21,929 nucleotides of DNA, from positions 1 to 21,929 of IMG/VR virus record IMGVR_UViG_3300028840_001889, one strand, 5' to 3'. The notes beneath the pieces were generated by a model, which saw nothing but the letters and a program-made list of their open reading frames with translations, was not told where the DNA came from and made no database searches. This DNA comes from a virus. Every line of letters starts with the position of its first letter. Positions within the stretch are counted from its first letter, which is position 1. Below are positions 1-6,075 of the stretch, piece after piece. The translations under genes were made by a program, and so were the position numbers.

Positions 1-2
1 CA

Positions 3-80
3 AAAGAAGATCGGTTAACTTATGAAGAAGTACTGAGACCCCTAGCAGAGGGCGAAGAATGGTATGGGATCGGTCCATAA
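3..80 (+). CDS. 3' end of an unidentified phage head gene (partial)
   Basis: An open frame runs in from the left edge and stops at TAA 78-80, giving 25 residues that end in GEEWYGIGP. The composition is protein-like and acidic, and the frame has no internal stop. The gene lies directly upstream of the scaffold and capsid genes, interrupted only by a minus-strand cassette. It is therefore probably a head gene such as a portal, protease or minor head protein, but the fragment is too short to assign to a family. The start is outside the window. Confidence 0.55.
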   Translation, partial: KEDRLTYEEVLRPLAEGEEWYGIGP

Positions 81-84
81 AAGA

Positions 85-165
85 GTGTGGCAAGCTGTGG
101 TCTGCTGGACGGGTGGGGAGACAGCCTTTCAAGAATTCGAGGGAGAAGGAATCCTCTAGCCACAC
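85..165. other. nested inverted-repeat structure between convergent genes
   Basis: A perfect 7-bp inverted repeat (GTGTGGC at 85-91, GCCACAC at 159-165) encloses two smaller pairings: GCTGT 94-98 with ACAGC 121-125, and GAGG 139-142 with CCTC 153-156. Together they can draw a three-way junction. It fills the gap between the plus-strand gene ending at 80 and the minus-strand gene ending at 181, where a two-way terminator would be expected. No U-tract follows on either strand. It could be a structured RNA, a factor-dependent terminator or a scar of cassette insertion. It is not a tRNA by inspection. Confidence 0.4.
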
Positions 166-180
166 AACTAAATTATAAAT

Positions 181-720
181 CTAATTTAATTTAGGCGCAA
201 CTATTCTATGATAAGTGATAGTTGAAATTTGAGTGGCTTTATTTCTACTCAAATTTGTATCTATAAATTCATTTGCAATTTCTTGATCAAAAGGTACTTG
301 AGGAAGTAGATGGCTATGTATTTCTTCTAGTTCATCATTGATTACATCGAAGATAATTCTTAGTCCCTTTATTTTCTTTATTCTCTCATTTAATTCTTTT
401 AAGACTTTATAGTTAAGGTTATCAATTGTTAACCCGGCTTCTAACATTGAAAAAATAACTTCTTCAAAATCTCTTTCTATTACCAATACTGGGATCTCAT
501 CAGGAATCTTTTTAAAATCTAAGAAGGGTAGCATACTATCACTGTCGCCAATAAAATTATTTTTCTTCCCTTCTTTCTTAAGTTTTGATAAGAAACTCTT
601 CTCAGAGTAACAACCATTTAATAATTGATGTCCACAAAAAACATGCGATAATTGATTGAAATATTGAGAGAACCAAAAAGTTCTAGAACGAGGTAACCCA
701 GTAATGAGAAATAATTTCAT
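181..720 (-). CDS. sulfotransferase-fold P-loop protein (moron)
   Basis: A 179-residue protein whose N-terminus, MKLFLITGLPRSRTFWFS, matches the 5'-phosphosulfate-binding loop of sulfotransferases (GxPRSxTxW). Residues 77-92 (PVLVIERDFEEVIFSM) resemble the 3'-phosphate-binding segment, with Arg83 and Ser91 eight residues apart as in the family. Family members move sulfate from PAPS to hydroxyl or amino groups. The substrate here is unknown, and at 179 residues it is shorter than typical enzymes, so it may only share the nucleotide-binding fold. The start at 720 is preferred over an upstream in-frame start. It puts the P-loop at the extreme N-terminus, has an AGGA (complement of 729-732) eight bases upstream, and avoids overlap with the neighbouring gene. 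It is transcribed against the head operon, most likely together with the gene upstream of it on the same strand, which suggests an acquired cassette. Confidence 0.7.
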   Translation of the reverse strand: MKLFLITGLPRSRTFWFSQYFNQLSHVFCGHQLLNGCYSEKSFLSKLKKEGKKNNFIGDSDSMLPFLDFKKIPDEIPVLVIERDFEEVIFSMLEAGLTIDNLNYKVLKELNERIKKIKGLRIIFDVINDELEEIHSHLLPQVPFDQEIANEFIDTNLSRNKATQISTITYHRIVAPKLN

Positions 721-746
721 TGACAAAATCCTAAATAATAAAATAA

Positions 747-1127
747 CTATCTGGTCAATTGCTGTTCCCGCTGCCTTAATAGGTTCCATTCTTGTTTTAA
801 CTGTTCTATTTGCCAAGCTTCTTGAGGAGTTAGCGGCCTATTTAAATATGCTGGTATAGCATTGATCCGATTAATTTCTTTTGTAATATAATCCATTCTC
901 CATCGAATTTGTTCTAATTCTTTATTTCGATGATAGAGTTGTTGTTGTTGTTCCCATATCTGTCGTTGTTGCCAATTTTGGGCAATTTCACTTCTTAGCT
1001 CTCGTACCTTACGATCTGCTGGCATTTCTATAACAAAAGAGCCACCTAAAAGTGTTGCAAGTGCAATCGCAGTACCATACATAATTGTATTACCTCTCAA
1101 GTGGTTTTTAATATTTTCTAAATCCAT
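747..1127 (-). CDS. small one-helix membrane protein with coiled coil (moron)
   Basis: A 126-residue protein of unknown function. Residues about 16-34 (MYGTAIALATLLGGSFVIEM region) form one hydrophobic segment. The remaining ~90 residues are charged, rich in Gln, Glu and Arg, and have heptad-like spacing, so they probably form a coiled coil (for example the NWQQRQIWEQQQQLYHR stretch). The topology of a short N-terminus, one membrane helix and a long helix resembles an inner-membrane spanin or a small superinfection-type membrane protein. No motif decides between them. The start at 1127 has an AGGT about eight bases upstream. A second possible start at 1082 (Met16) has GAGAGG ten bases upstream and would remove the polar N-terminus. 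It lies upstream of the sulfotransferase-like gene with a 26-base gap and is probably co-transcribed with it. Confidence 0.65.
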   Translation of the reverse strand: MDLENIKNHLRGNTIMYGTAIALATLLGGSFVIEMPADRKVRELRSEIAQNWQQRQIWEQQQQLYHRNKELEQIRWRMDYITKEINRINAIPAYLNRPLTPQEAWQIEQLKQEWNLLRQREQQLTR

Positions 1128-1164
1128 TCTAAAAACCTACGGTAAAAGTTTGAAATTTTTAGGA

Positions 1165-1170
1165 ATTATA
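1165..1170 (-). promoter_or_regulatory. candidate -10 box for the minus-strand cassette
   Basis: The minus strand reads TATAAT here, 38 bases upstream of the membrane-protein start, which gives a plausible short leader. The -35 region at 17-base spacing reads ACATTT, a poor match, so a phage activator or an alternative sigma factor may be needed. Cassettes inserted in structural operons often carry their own promoter. The call rests on position and one perfect hexamer only. Confidence 0.35.
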
Positions 1171-1210
1171 GCTCAAGAAAAGATTCAAAATGTGCTTTTA
1201 AAGGAAAAAA

Positions 1211-1222
1211 TGATTATAATCA
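1211..1222. promoter_or_regulatory. 12-bp perfect palindrome containing a TATAAT box, upstream of scaffold gene
   Basis: TGATTATAATCA is identical to its own reverse complement and contains a perfect -10 hexamer (1215-1220 on the plus strand). It sits 66 bases before the scaffold start in the divergent region 1128-1286. The -35 position at 17-base spacing reads GTGCTT and is weak. It could be a promoter for the capsid operon, a regulator-binding site, or both. The rest of the gap shows only AT-rich sequence and the scaffold ribosome binding site. Confidence 0.35.
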
Positions 1223-1286
1223 ATTCCAGTTGAGCTGTGCTCGCTGCTTGTTCCTGTGGTCAAGTTAACTATATTTGGAGAAAGAA

Positions 1287-2015
1287 ATGTCTGATCAAGA
1301 TACCACCCAACTCACTGATGAGGATTCTAGTACTTCTGTGGAAGAAAAAAGTTCTGTGGACTCAAAATCTTCTGACGAGGATACTCAAAAACTCATTCAG
1401 GATATGGCGACCAAGATGGTCGAAGAGCAGTTGGCTCCTATTAAGGAGAAATTGGATAAAGCCTACAAAGAAAGAGATGAATTAGCAGCAAAGGCCGCTC
1501 GCGCAGAGAAGGAAGCTAAAGCTGCTGAGATTAAACGTTTGGAAGAAGACGGTCAAGAGCTTGAAGCTGCAAAGCTTCGGATTTCTGCCCTCCAGGGTGA
1601 ACTCGATGCTCTTCGTACTGAAAATACGTCATTAACTAGAGATCGCATTGTCAGCGATGCTACGGTGGCGCTCGAATTCCGAAACGAAAGTGCTAAGAAA
1701 ATGGCAACCAAGGAAATCATTGAACAGCTTGTTCAAAACGAAGATGGAACTTGGAAGCACAAATCTGGCATTCCTATTAAAGAATTTGTAGAGCACTATT
1801 CAAAAGATGAAGAGAAGGCTTTCTTATTTAAGCCAAAAAATTCTTCTGGTTCGAGCACCATGCAATCCGGTACTCCTCCCTCTAGTACAAACAAACCTGA
1901 TTTTCTGAAGAAGCCACGCTCTCAGTGGACTACTGATGAAATGATGATTGCTATTAGAGATGGACATCTGGGTGGTGGGCCGCTAGAGGAGCAAATGGCG
2001 AACTCATTTTATTAA
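1287..2015 (+). CDS. capsid scaffolding protein
   Basis: A 242-residue acidic, helical protein directly upstream of the major capsid gene, which is the classical place for a scaffold. Residues 1-35 are Ser/Asp/Glu-rich and probably disordered. Residues about 35-125 form a long Lys/Glu/Ala-rich coiled coil (KEKLDKAYKERDELAAKAAR region). The C-terminal part contains a Ser/Pro/Thr linker and a basic segment (FLKKPRSQW), as expected for a capsid-binding tail. Scaffolds of this type guide capsid shell assembly and then leave or are degraded. The start at ATG 1287 is chosen because GGAG 1276-1279 lies seven bases upstream. A TTG four codons earlier would overlap that site. The capsid gene follows after 16 bases. 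Confidence 0.85.
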   Translation: MSDQDTTQLTDEDSSTSVEEKSSVDSKSSDEDTQKLIQDMATKMVEEQLAPIKEKLDKAYKERDELAAKAARAEKEAKAAEIKRLEEDGQELEAAKLRISALQGELDALRTENTSLTRDRIVSDATVALEFRNESAKKMATKEIIEQLVQNEDGTWKHKSGIPIKEFVEHYSKDEEKAFLFKPKNSSGSSTMQSGTPPSSTNKPDFLKKPRSQWTTDEMMIAIRDGHLGGGPLEEQMANSFY

Positions 2016-2031
2016 AACGGAGTAATAAGCA

Positions 2032-3162
2032 ATGGCTGTTACATCTTTTACTGCGGGTAACTCCCCGTATGAAATGCAGTTTTACGTCCAGCGTGCAGTT
2101 GGTGCGTATTCTGACGAGGCGTATACTAATGCACGAAAGCTCTCAGGTACAGCCATTGTAGGCGCTGAAGCTTCCATCAATACTGATATCGAAGATTATA
2201 TTGGTCAGCTGCGTTGGTATAAAACTTTAAACCCGGTTATCAATGTAGCTTCTGCTACTGATTCTACTGCCGGAACTCCTACCGAAGTCACTTCAGCTTT
2301 CGCAAAGTACATTAAAACGGTTCGTACCCACGGTGCTCGCCAGGTTAATGTTCAGCGTGTCATCTCTCAACAAGATGGCCTTGCGAAGATTGGTCGCGAT
2401 TTCGGTGAAACCAAAGCACAGGATGAGCACAACTCTGTTCTGGAAACTCTGAATGGTATTGCTGCTTATGAAGTTGGTCGTGGTGGTGGTTTAGTATCTT
2501 TCACTACTGATGCTGATAATGGTACTACGGGTTTCTTCGTAGATATCAACGCCCTCGGCGAATTTGGTGCTGCTGCTACTGGTGCTCCCGATGAGCGTAA
2601 GCTTATCGATGCTTCACAGCCTGGAGCTGCTAAAGGCGAGCGTCTTTTCCGTGCAATGGGTATGGCTTGGAAAGATTACGAAGCCGATTACTACTATCTT
2701 ATCACTGATCCTGCTCTTATGGCTGATCTTCGTACTGCCAACCTTGTAGACCAAACGGTTGTTACTGAAGGTAATCTGGTTTTCCAAACTATCTTTAATG
2801 GCAAATTCCGTATTCTGCAATCCCGTGCAGCTACTGTTGATTTATCAGCAGGCGGCAATGTCAATGCTCGGTCTGTTAAGACTACTTTCATTGTCAAGCC
2901 CAACTCTCTGGCGATGCAAGCACTTACTGTGCCTGTTCCTGTAGAGGTTGATCGTGCTGCTGCTGCCTACCAAGGTGGTGGTACTACTGACATCTGGTAT
3001 CGCTGGGGCTATGTCCTGCATCCGATGGGCTACGATTGGGCTGGCGCTGAGACTGCGTTTGTTGCTACCAGCGGTGCTGGTGGTTATGACCAAGCAGGTT
3101 CTTGGGCGCGTGCTGACATGGGTTATCTGAATCTTGGTATTCTGCCCGTTCTTCATGCTTAA
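2032..3162 (+). CDS. major capsid protein
   Basis: A 376-residue protein placed after the scaffold and before the connector genes, with the size and composition of an HK97-fold major capsid protein. It has an N-terminal arm, a helical segment with QRVISQQDGLAKIGRDFGE, and a C-terminal region ending WYRWGYVLHPMGYDW, which is characteristic of the end of this capsid group. It has a strong ribosome binding site (CGGAG, 2018-2022). Codons differ sharply from most of the window: leucine is mainly CTT/CTG with only about three TTA, and GGT and CGT are frequent. This suggests selection for high expression. No protease domain is fused, consistent with a separate scaffold. Confidence 0.9.
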   Translation: MAVTSFTAGNSPYEMQFYVQRAVGAYSDEAYTNARKLSGTAIVGAEASINTDIEDYIGQLRWYKTLNPVINVASATDSTAGTPTEVTSAFAKYIKTVRTHGARQVNVQRVISQQDGLAKIGRDFGETKAQDEHNSVLETLNGIAAYEVGRGGGLVSFTTDADNGTTGFFVDINALGEFGAAATGAPDERKLIDASQPGAAKGERLFRAMGMAWKDYEADYYYLITDPALMADLRTANLVDQTVVTEGNLVFQTIFNGKFRILQSRAATVDLSAGGNVNARSVKTTFIVKPNSLAMQALTVPVPVEVDRAAAAYQGGGTTDIWYRWGYVLHPMGYDWAGAETAFVATSGAGGYDQAGSWARADMGYLNLGILPVLHA

Positions 3163-3176
3163 TTGGAATTTGATTA

Positions 3177-3713
3177 GTGGCTTTAGTAATTGGTACAAAT
3201 AGTTATACAGATGTAGCCTTCGCTGATGCTTATGCATTAGATCGAGAGGGTACAGATGACTTTATCAATCTCTTTGAGGAAGATAAAGAAAAGCTATTAG
3301 TCAGTGCTACTGATTTTCTTGACACAATTACTTGGGTCGGAGAAGCAGCTGCCACTACTCAAGCATTAGCATGGCCTCGAAATGCTACATACTATGATCC
3401 TAAAATTGGAGCAGAAGTTACTATTAGTAATGAAACTCCAGAGGAGATTAAAGAGGCACAGGTAGAATTAGCAATTTATTTCGTTGCTAATGGAAGTTTC
3501 ACAGGCACTACTACAAGTAGTTCTGGTGATGGGCCTGATCGAATTAAGGTTGGTTCTATTGAGATAGACGGCCTTAAAACGAGGGATAATATCCCTAATA
3601 TGACTTTGGAAGGTGTTGAAATTCCGTTTATGGTAAAAAGCTTGATAGATCATTTATTCGGCGTAACTCCTACGGGTTCAGGACTTTTCAAGCCAACTTT
3701 TAGAGCATGGTAA
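3177..3713 (+). CDS. head-tail connector (DnaT-like-domain family)
   Basis: A 178-residue protein with a GTG start (3177), 14 bases after the capsid gene. The N-terminal half follows the pattern of the phage head-tail adaptor group often annotated as DnaT-like ssDNA-binding: SYTDVAFADAYALDR, then LLVSATDFLD, then QALAWPRNATYYDP, then an EIKEAQVELAIYF helix. Proteins of this group sit on the portal ring after packaging and begin the neck; the DnaT label is inherited and does not mean a replication role. Residues 115-178 look less conserved and may be a second small domain. The ribosome binding site is weak (GGA near 3165), suggesting coupling to capsid translation. Confidence 0.75.
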   Translation: MALVIGTNSYTDVAFADAYALDREGTDDFINLFEEDKEKLLVSATDFLDTITWVGEAAATTQALAWPRNATYYDPKIGAEVTISNETPEEIKEAQVELAIYFVANGSFTGTTTSSSGDGPDRIKVGSIEIDGLKTRDNIPNMTLEGVEIPFMVKSLIDHLFGVTPTGSGLFKPTFRAW

Positions 3714-3714
3714 A

Positions 3715-4077
3715 GTGTCGTTAAGAAATTTAGTTGAAACACAAGTCAGTGCTGCCTTTGATCTCTTAGGAGATTTGAAGCAAACTATTGTGTTTTCTAC
3801 TACCACCAATAGAGATTACAATTTCGCTACTGGTGAAGTTTCTGAATCGAGTACTGATATCACTCTGGAAGGAGTCATAGAAAGTATTACTATTAATGAA
3901 GACAGATCGTCCTCTAATATCATAGAAGAACTCAGTGTCAAATTTATTGTAAATAAAGCTGACTTGGGTGATTCTTATAACCAATTTGATAGCTTTACCG
4001 CTGATGGTAGAACTTATAAGATTCTGGAATTTACTGATAATGGTTATTCTGTTGAAGGCATTGGAGTAGGTGGATAG
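3715..4077 (+). CDS. head closure / stopper-type neck protein
   Basis: A 120-residue beta-rich protein with a GTG start (3715) immediately after the stop of the connector gene, so translation is probably coupled. Alternating hydrophobic strands (TIVFSTTTNRDYNF, DITLEGVIESITI, ELSVKFIVNKADLG, GRTYKILEFTDNGYSV) fit the small beta-barrel stopper proteins of siphoviruses (lambda gpFII / SPP1 gp16 role), which close the head channel and join it to the tail. The gene sits between the connector and the tail terminator, exactly where a stopper is expected. No catalytic motif is seen. Confidence 0.6.
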   Translation: MSLRNLVETQVSAAFDLLGDLKQTIVFSTTTNRDYNFATGEVSESSTDITLEGVIESITINEDRSSSNIIEELSVKFIVNKADLGDSYNQFDSFTADGRTYKILEFTDNGYSVEGIGVGG

Positions 4078-4078
4078 C

Positions 4079-4480
4079 ATGGCTAGTTATTCACAAATAA
4101 TTGGAGATTTGGAAAACATCTTTGCTAGCTCCGAGTGGGTGAGCAACGATATCCAAGCATATCCTTCCAATATTGCTCCTACTAGTAATCGGCCCAATGA
4201 GTATGTAATTATTGAAGTACTTCCTGCTCAGGAGCTCAATATCCAATATGGAGATGAGAAACAAGTAGCCGGATTGATTATTCTTCAAATTTATACTCCC
4301 GTTAATACTGGAACGAGAAGGATCTATGAAATTTCTGACTTGTTAGACGATGTCTTAAACAAGAAGGTGATAGGTGATTCAATTCAAACATCAGCTTCAA
4401 GTTTAGATGTTAAAGGAAATGATTTAGATGATCCATCGCTCTTCAGAGCGGATTATGTTTTACGGTTTTCGTCTTACTAA
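4079..4480 (+). CDS. tail terminator protein
   Basis: A 133-residue protein fitting the tail-terminator (lambda gpU-like) group that caps the tail tube and receives the head. It has an N-terminal helix (YSQIIGDLENIFAS), a central strand pair (EYVIIEVLPAQEL, VAGLIILQIYTPVNTG), a helix (RRIYEISDLLDDVLN) and a final strand (RADYVLRFSSY). The start at ATG 4079 is preferred. It lies one base after the previous stop, and a GTG at 4070 would overlap the upstream gene. AGGTGG lies just upstream. The gene directly precedes the major tail protein gene, as usual. Confidence 0.75.
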   Translation: MASYSQIIGDLENIFASSEWVSNDIQAYPSNIAPTSNRPNEYVIIEVLPAQELNIQYGDEKQVAGLIILQIYTPVNTGTRRIYEISDLLDDVLNKKVIGDSIQTSASSLDVKGNDLDDPSLFRADYVLRFSSY

Positions 4481-4494
4481 TAGGAGAAAAGACA

Positions 4495-5232
4495 ATGCCT
4501 AATATTACTTCAATTGGTGCAGGGATTTACACTTCCCTTGCGTACGTTACAAATACTGTTGTCGAAGGTACTCCCACTGCTGGTGAAGTTAGCCGCGATG
4601 AAACAGGTGATGAATGGCGAGTTGAATTTGAGACTCGTACTACGCCAGGTGCTGCAGGCGATAATATCCCTGTAGCATGGGCAGCTACTGCAAATGCAAG
4701 AGCTTTTGGTCGTATTAGAGAGTTTCCGAATATTGGTATTCCTGCTAATATCGTAAACGTACCTCAGTACGGTCAGCCGTCTTCTAGCCAGGTGGTAGGC
4801 CAATCTGACCCGCCGAACCTTGATTTTACTTTCAACTATGTACCATCTATTCACTATTTTATTGATGATCTGCGAGCTTCTGGTGAAACTAAGCTGTTCC
4901 GCATTCGTCTTTCGAATGGTGAATTGGTTAAGTCACAGGGTGGTACTGCTGCTAATGAATCTGGCGGTACTGATGGTGCAGGTTCGGCAGACGTCCAGCT
5001 GCCTTACGAGTGGCAAAATGGCGCAGGTGATGATGGTTCAACTATTCGTGAGTTCTCTGATTTCTATCTGTTCGGATCAGTAGCTTCTTTCGAAATTGTA
5101 CCGGCCCTTACCGATGCTAACCAAGTAAACGTCTCACTGACTATTCAAGGTCAGCTGAGTGGTCCTTGGAGTTACGCAAACCCGACTGATGTTACTACCA
5201 GTCTGGTTTATGGCAAGCCGCCTACTGCTTAA
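4495..5232 (+). CDS. major tail tube protein
   Basis: A 245-residue protein located between the tail terminator and the chaperone genes, with a strong ribosome binding site (AGGAG 4482-4486). Segments such as GETKLFRIRLSNGELVKSQG and FYLFGSVASFEIVP, and a closing VNVSLTIQGQLSGPW strand, are typical of tail tube subunits, whose beta-sandwich stacks as hexamer rings around the tape measure. No added C-terminal immunoglobulin-like domain is apparent. It shares the capsid gene's optimised codon choice (CTG, CGT, GGT), which separates both from the TTA-rich neighbours. A GC hairpin follows 14 bases after the stop. Confidence 0.85.
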   Translation: MPNITSIGAGIYTSLAYVTNTVVEGTPTAGEVSRDETGDEWRVEFETRTTPGAAGDNIPVAWAATANARAFGRIREFPNIGIPANIVNVPQYGQPSSSQVVGQSDPPNLDFTFNYVPSIHYFIDDLRASGETKLFRIRLSNGELVKSQGGTAANESGGTDGAGSADVQLPYEWQNGAGDDGSTIREFSDFYLFGSVASFEIVPALTDANQVNVSLTIQGQLSGPWSYANPTDVTTSLVYGKPPTA

Positions 5233-5246
5233 TTAGCTTAACTAAT

Positions 5247-5264
5247 GGGGGCCTCATGGCCCCC
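5247..5264 (+). terminator. GC-rich hairpin after the major tail gene
   Basis: GGGGGCC, loop TCAT, GGCCCCC forms a perfect 7-bp stem in the 55-base gap after the major tail gene. The U-tract of an intrinsic terminator is missing (TAATCC follows). It may therefore act as a partial terminator or a 3' stabiliser of the major tail protein mRNA, lowering downstream expression relative to the tube protein. The hairpin is certain; its function is inferred. Confidence 0.45.
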
Positions 5265-5287
5265 TAATCCCTGACTAAGGATTTGCT

Positions 5288-5518
5288 ATGGATGATGAAA
5301 AGCCTTTTGATAAATCCTACGTTATGCGGGTAACGGCTAATAATGCAAAGAAGTCAGTTGATATCTCAATCAATAAGACTTCTCAACGCTTGGAGGAATT
5401 TCCACCTAAATCGGTAAAGTGGCAAGAAGTATTAGATACGTTGCACGCATTGCATCAATTTCGTAAACTAATCGATGACTTCCAGGTCCATAATCCTGGA
5501 TTATTTTTGAAGGAGTAA
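5288..5518 (+). CDS. small tail-region protein of unknown function
   Basis: A 76-residue charged protein. It starts at ATG 5288 with AAGG about seven bases upstream and ends seven bases before the next start. The N-terminal half looks beta-like (YVMRVTANNAKKSVDISI). The C-terminal half is helical (WQEVLDTLHALHQFRKLIDDF). The family is not recognised. Its position between the major tail protein and the chaperone gene suggests a part in tail assembly, and co-expression with the next gene is likely. There is no signal peptide or membrane segment. Confidence 0.7.
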   Translation: MDDEKPFDKSYVMRVTANNAKKSVDISINKTSQRLEEFPPKSVKWQEVLDTLHALHQFRKLIDDFQVHNPGLFLKE

Positions 5519-5524
5519 TATTCA

Positions 5525-5758
5525 ATGGCTGATGCACTTTCATTATTGAAGAAGGTGAATACAAAAGAGATTGATTTTAACGGTGATAAGGTTGAGGTCA
5601 GAGAGCTCACCTTTAATCAAGTTAAAGAATTCTCAGAGCTGGCTAAGGAATTGGAAGACGTTGAATCGTTTGAAAACAATCGTCAGTCTTTGGGATCTAT
5701 CATTCGAAAGGGTGTAATAGGTCTTGAGGATATCACCGATGAAGATCTCGGTGTATGA
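5525..5758 (+). CDS. tail assembly chaperone, first part (gpG-like)
   Basis: A 77-residue acidic protein with a strong ribosome binding site (AAGGAGT just upstream). Its opening (SLLKKVNTKEIDFNGDKVEVRELTFNQVKEFSELAKEL) follows the tail-chaperone pattern of a small beta domain that reads '...V.vReLt..q..e...la'. Such proteins coat the tape measure until the tube is built. Its last 20 bases overlap the next gene in another frame, the usual gpG/gpT arrangement. The terminal codons GGT GTA TGA would let a valine tRNA slip back two bases from GTA to GTG and enter the downstream frame, so a -2 fusion product is possible. Confidence 0.75.
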   Translation: MADALSLLKKVNTKEIDFNGDKVEVRELTFNQVKEFSELAKELEDVESFENNRQSLGSIIRKGVIGLEDITDEDLGV

Positions 5759-6071
5759 ATTAGCTTTTCACTTAGGCTATCCTGTACATGAAGTTATGGA
5801 ATGGCCTATCTCAGAAGTAAAAGGGTGGTTTGAATACTTCAAACGGCGTCCGATCGGTTGGAGAGATGACCACCGTTTCTCTTATCTGTTAGCAGCTTGG
5901 GGTGTTAAAGAGAAGCCCCATAAGCTATTTGCATCCCTCCATACTATTGAAAGAGAGCGTCAACTGCGTGAAGAAAGAGATCACAGCAGTGATGCTAGTA
6001 AACTTGTTGGATCTGGTTTCCTTCATAAGATGATTAAGGATACTGGATGGGATGTGAATGTAAAGGAGTAA
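5739..6071 (+). CDS. tail assembly chaperone, second part (gpT-like)
   Basis: About 110 residues beginning MKISVYELAFHLGYPVHEV. The pattern 'ELAfhLG....e...w...E...W..y' is that of the small phage tail chaperone (gpT / DUF4035-like) group. The rest is charged and helical (IERERQLREERDH). ATG 5739 is chosen because GAGGA 5726-5730 lies eight bases upstream, which supports independent start. A TTG at 5724 also opens this frame but precedes that site. Relative to the upstream chaperone the frame is +1/-2, not the -1 of lambda. In many phages the two parts are fused by programmed frameshifting, so both modes remain possible. Confidence 0.7.
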   Translation: MKISVYELAFHLGYPVHEVMEWPISEVKGWFEYFKRRPIGWRDDHRFSYLLAAWGVKEKPHKLFASLHTIERERQLREERDHSSDASKLVGSGFLHKMIKDTGWDVNVKE

Positions 6072-6075
6072 TATT

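Noticed and set aside
64-158. A 31-codon open frame (MGSVHKRVWQAVVCW...) across the intergenic structure
   Set aside because: It overlaps the end of the upstream gene, lacks a convincing ribosome binding site, and its bases are better explained by the inverted repeats.
85-165. A tRNA gene, suggested by the 7-bp closing stem and 81-base length
   Set aside because: The 17 bases before the 3' arm do not form a T-arm, the TTCGA at 136-140 has no flanking 5-bp stem, and no anticodon arm can be drawn.
1248-1275. TTGTTC and TATATT with 16-base spacing as a promoter for the scaffold gene
   Set aside because: Transcription would begin about five bases before the start codon, losing the GGAG ribosome binding site at 1276-1279.
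2845-3237. A 130-codon minus-strand open frame opposite the capsid gene end
   Set aside because: It overlaps two well-supported genes and has shadow composition.
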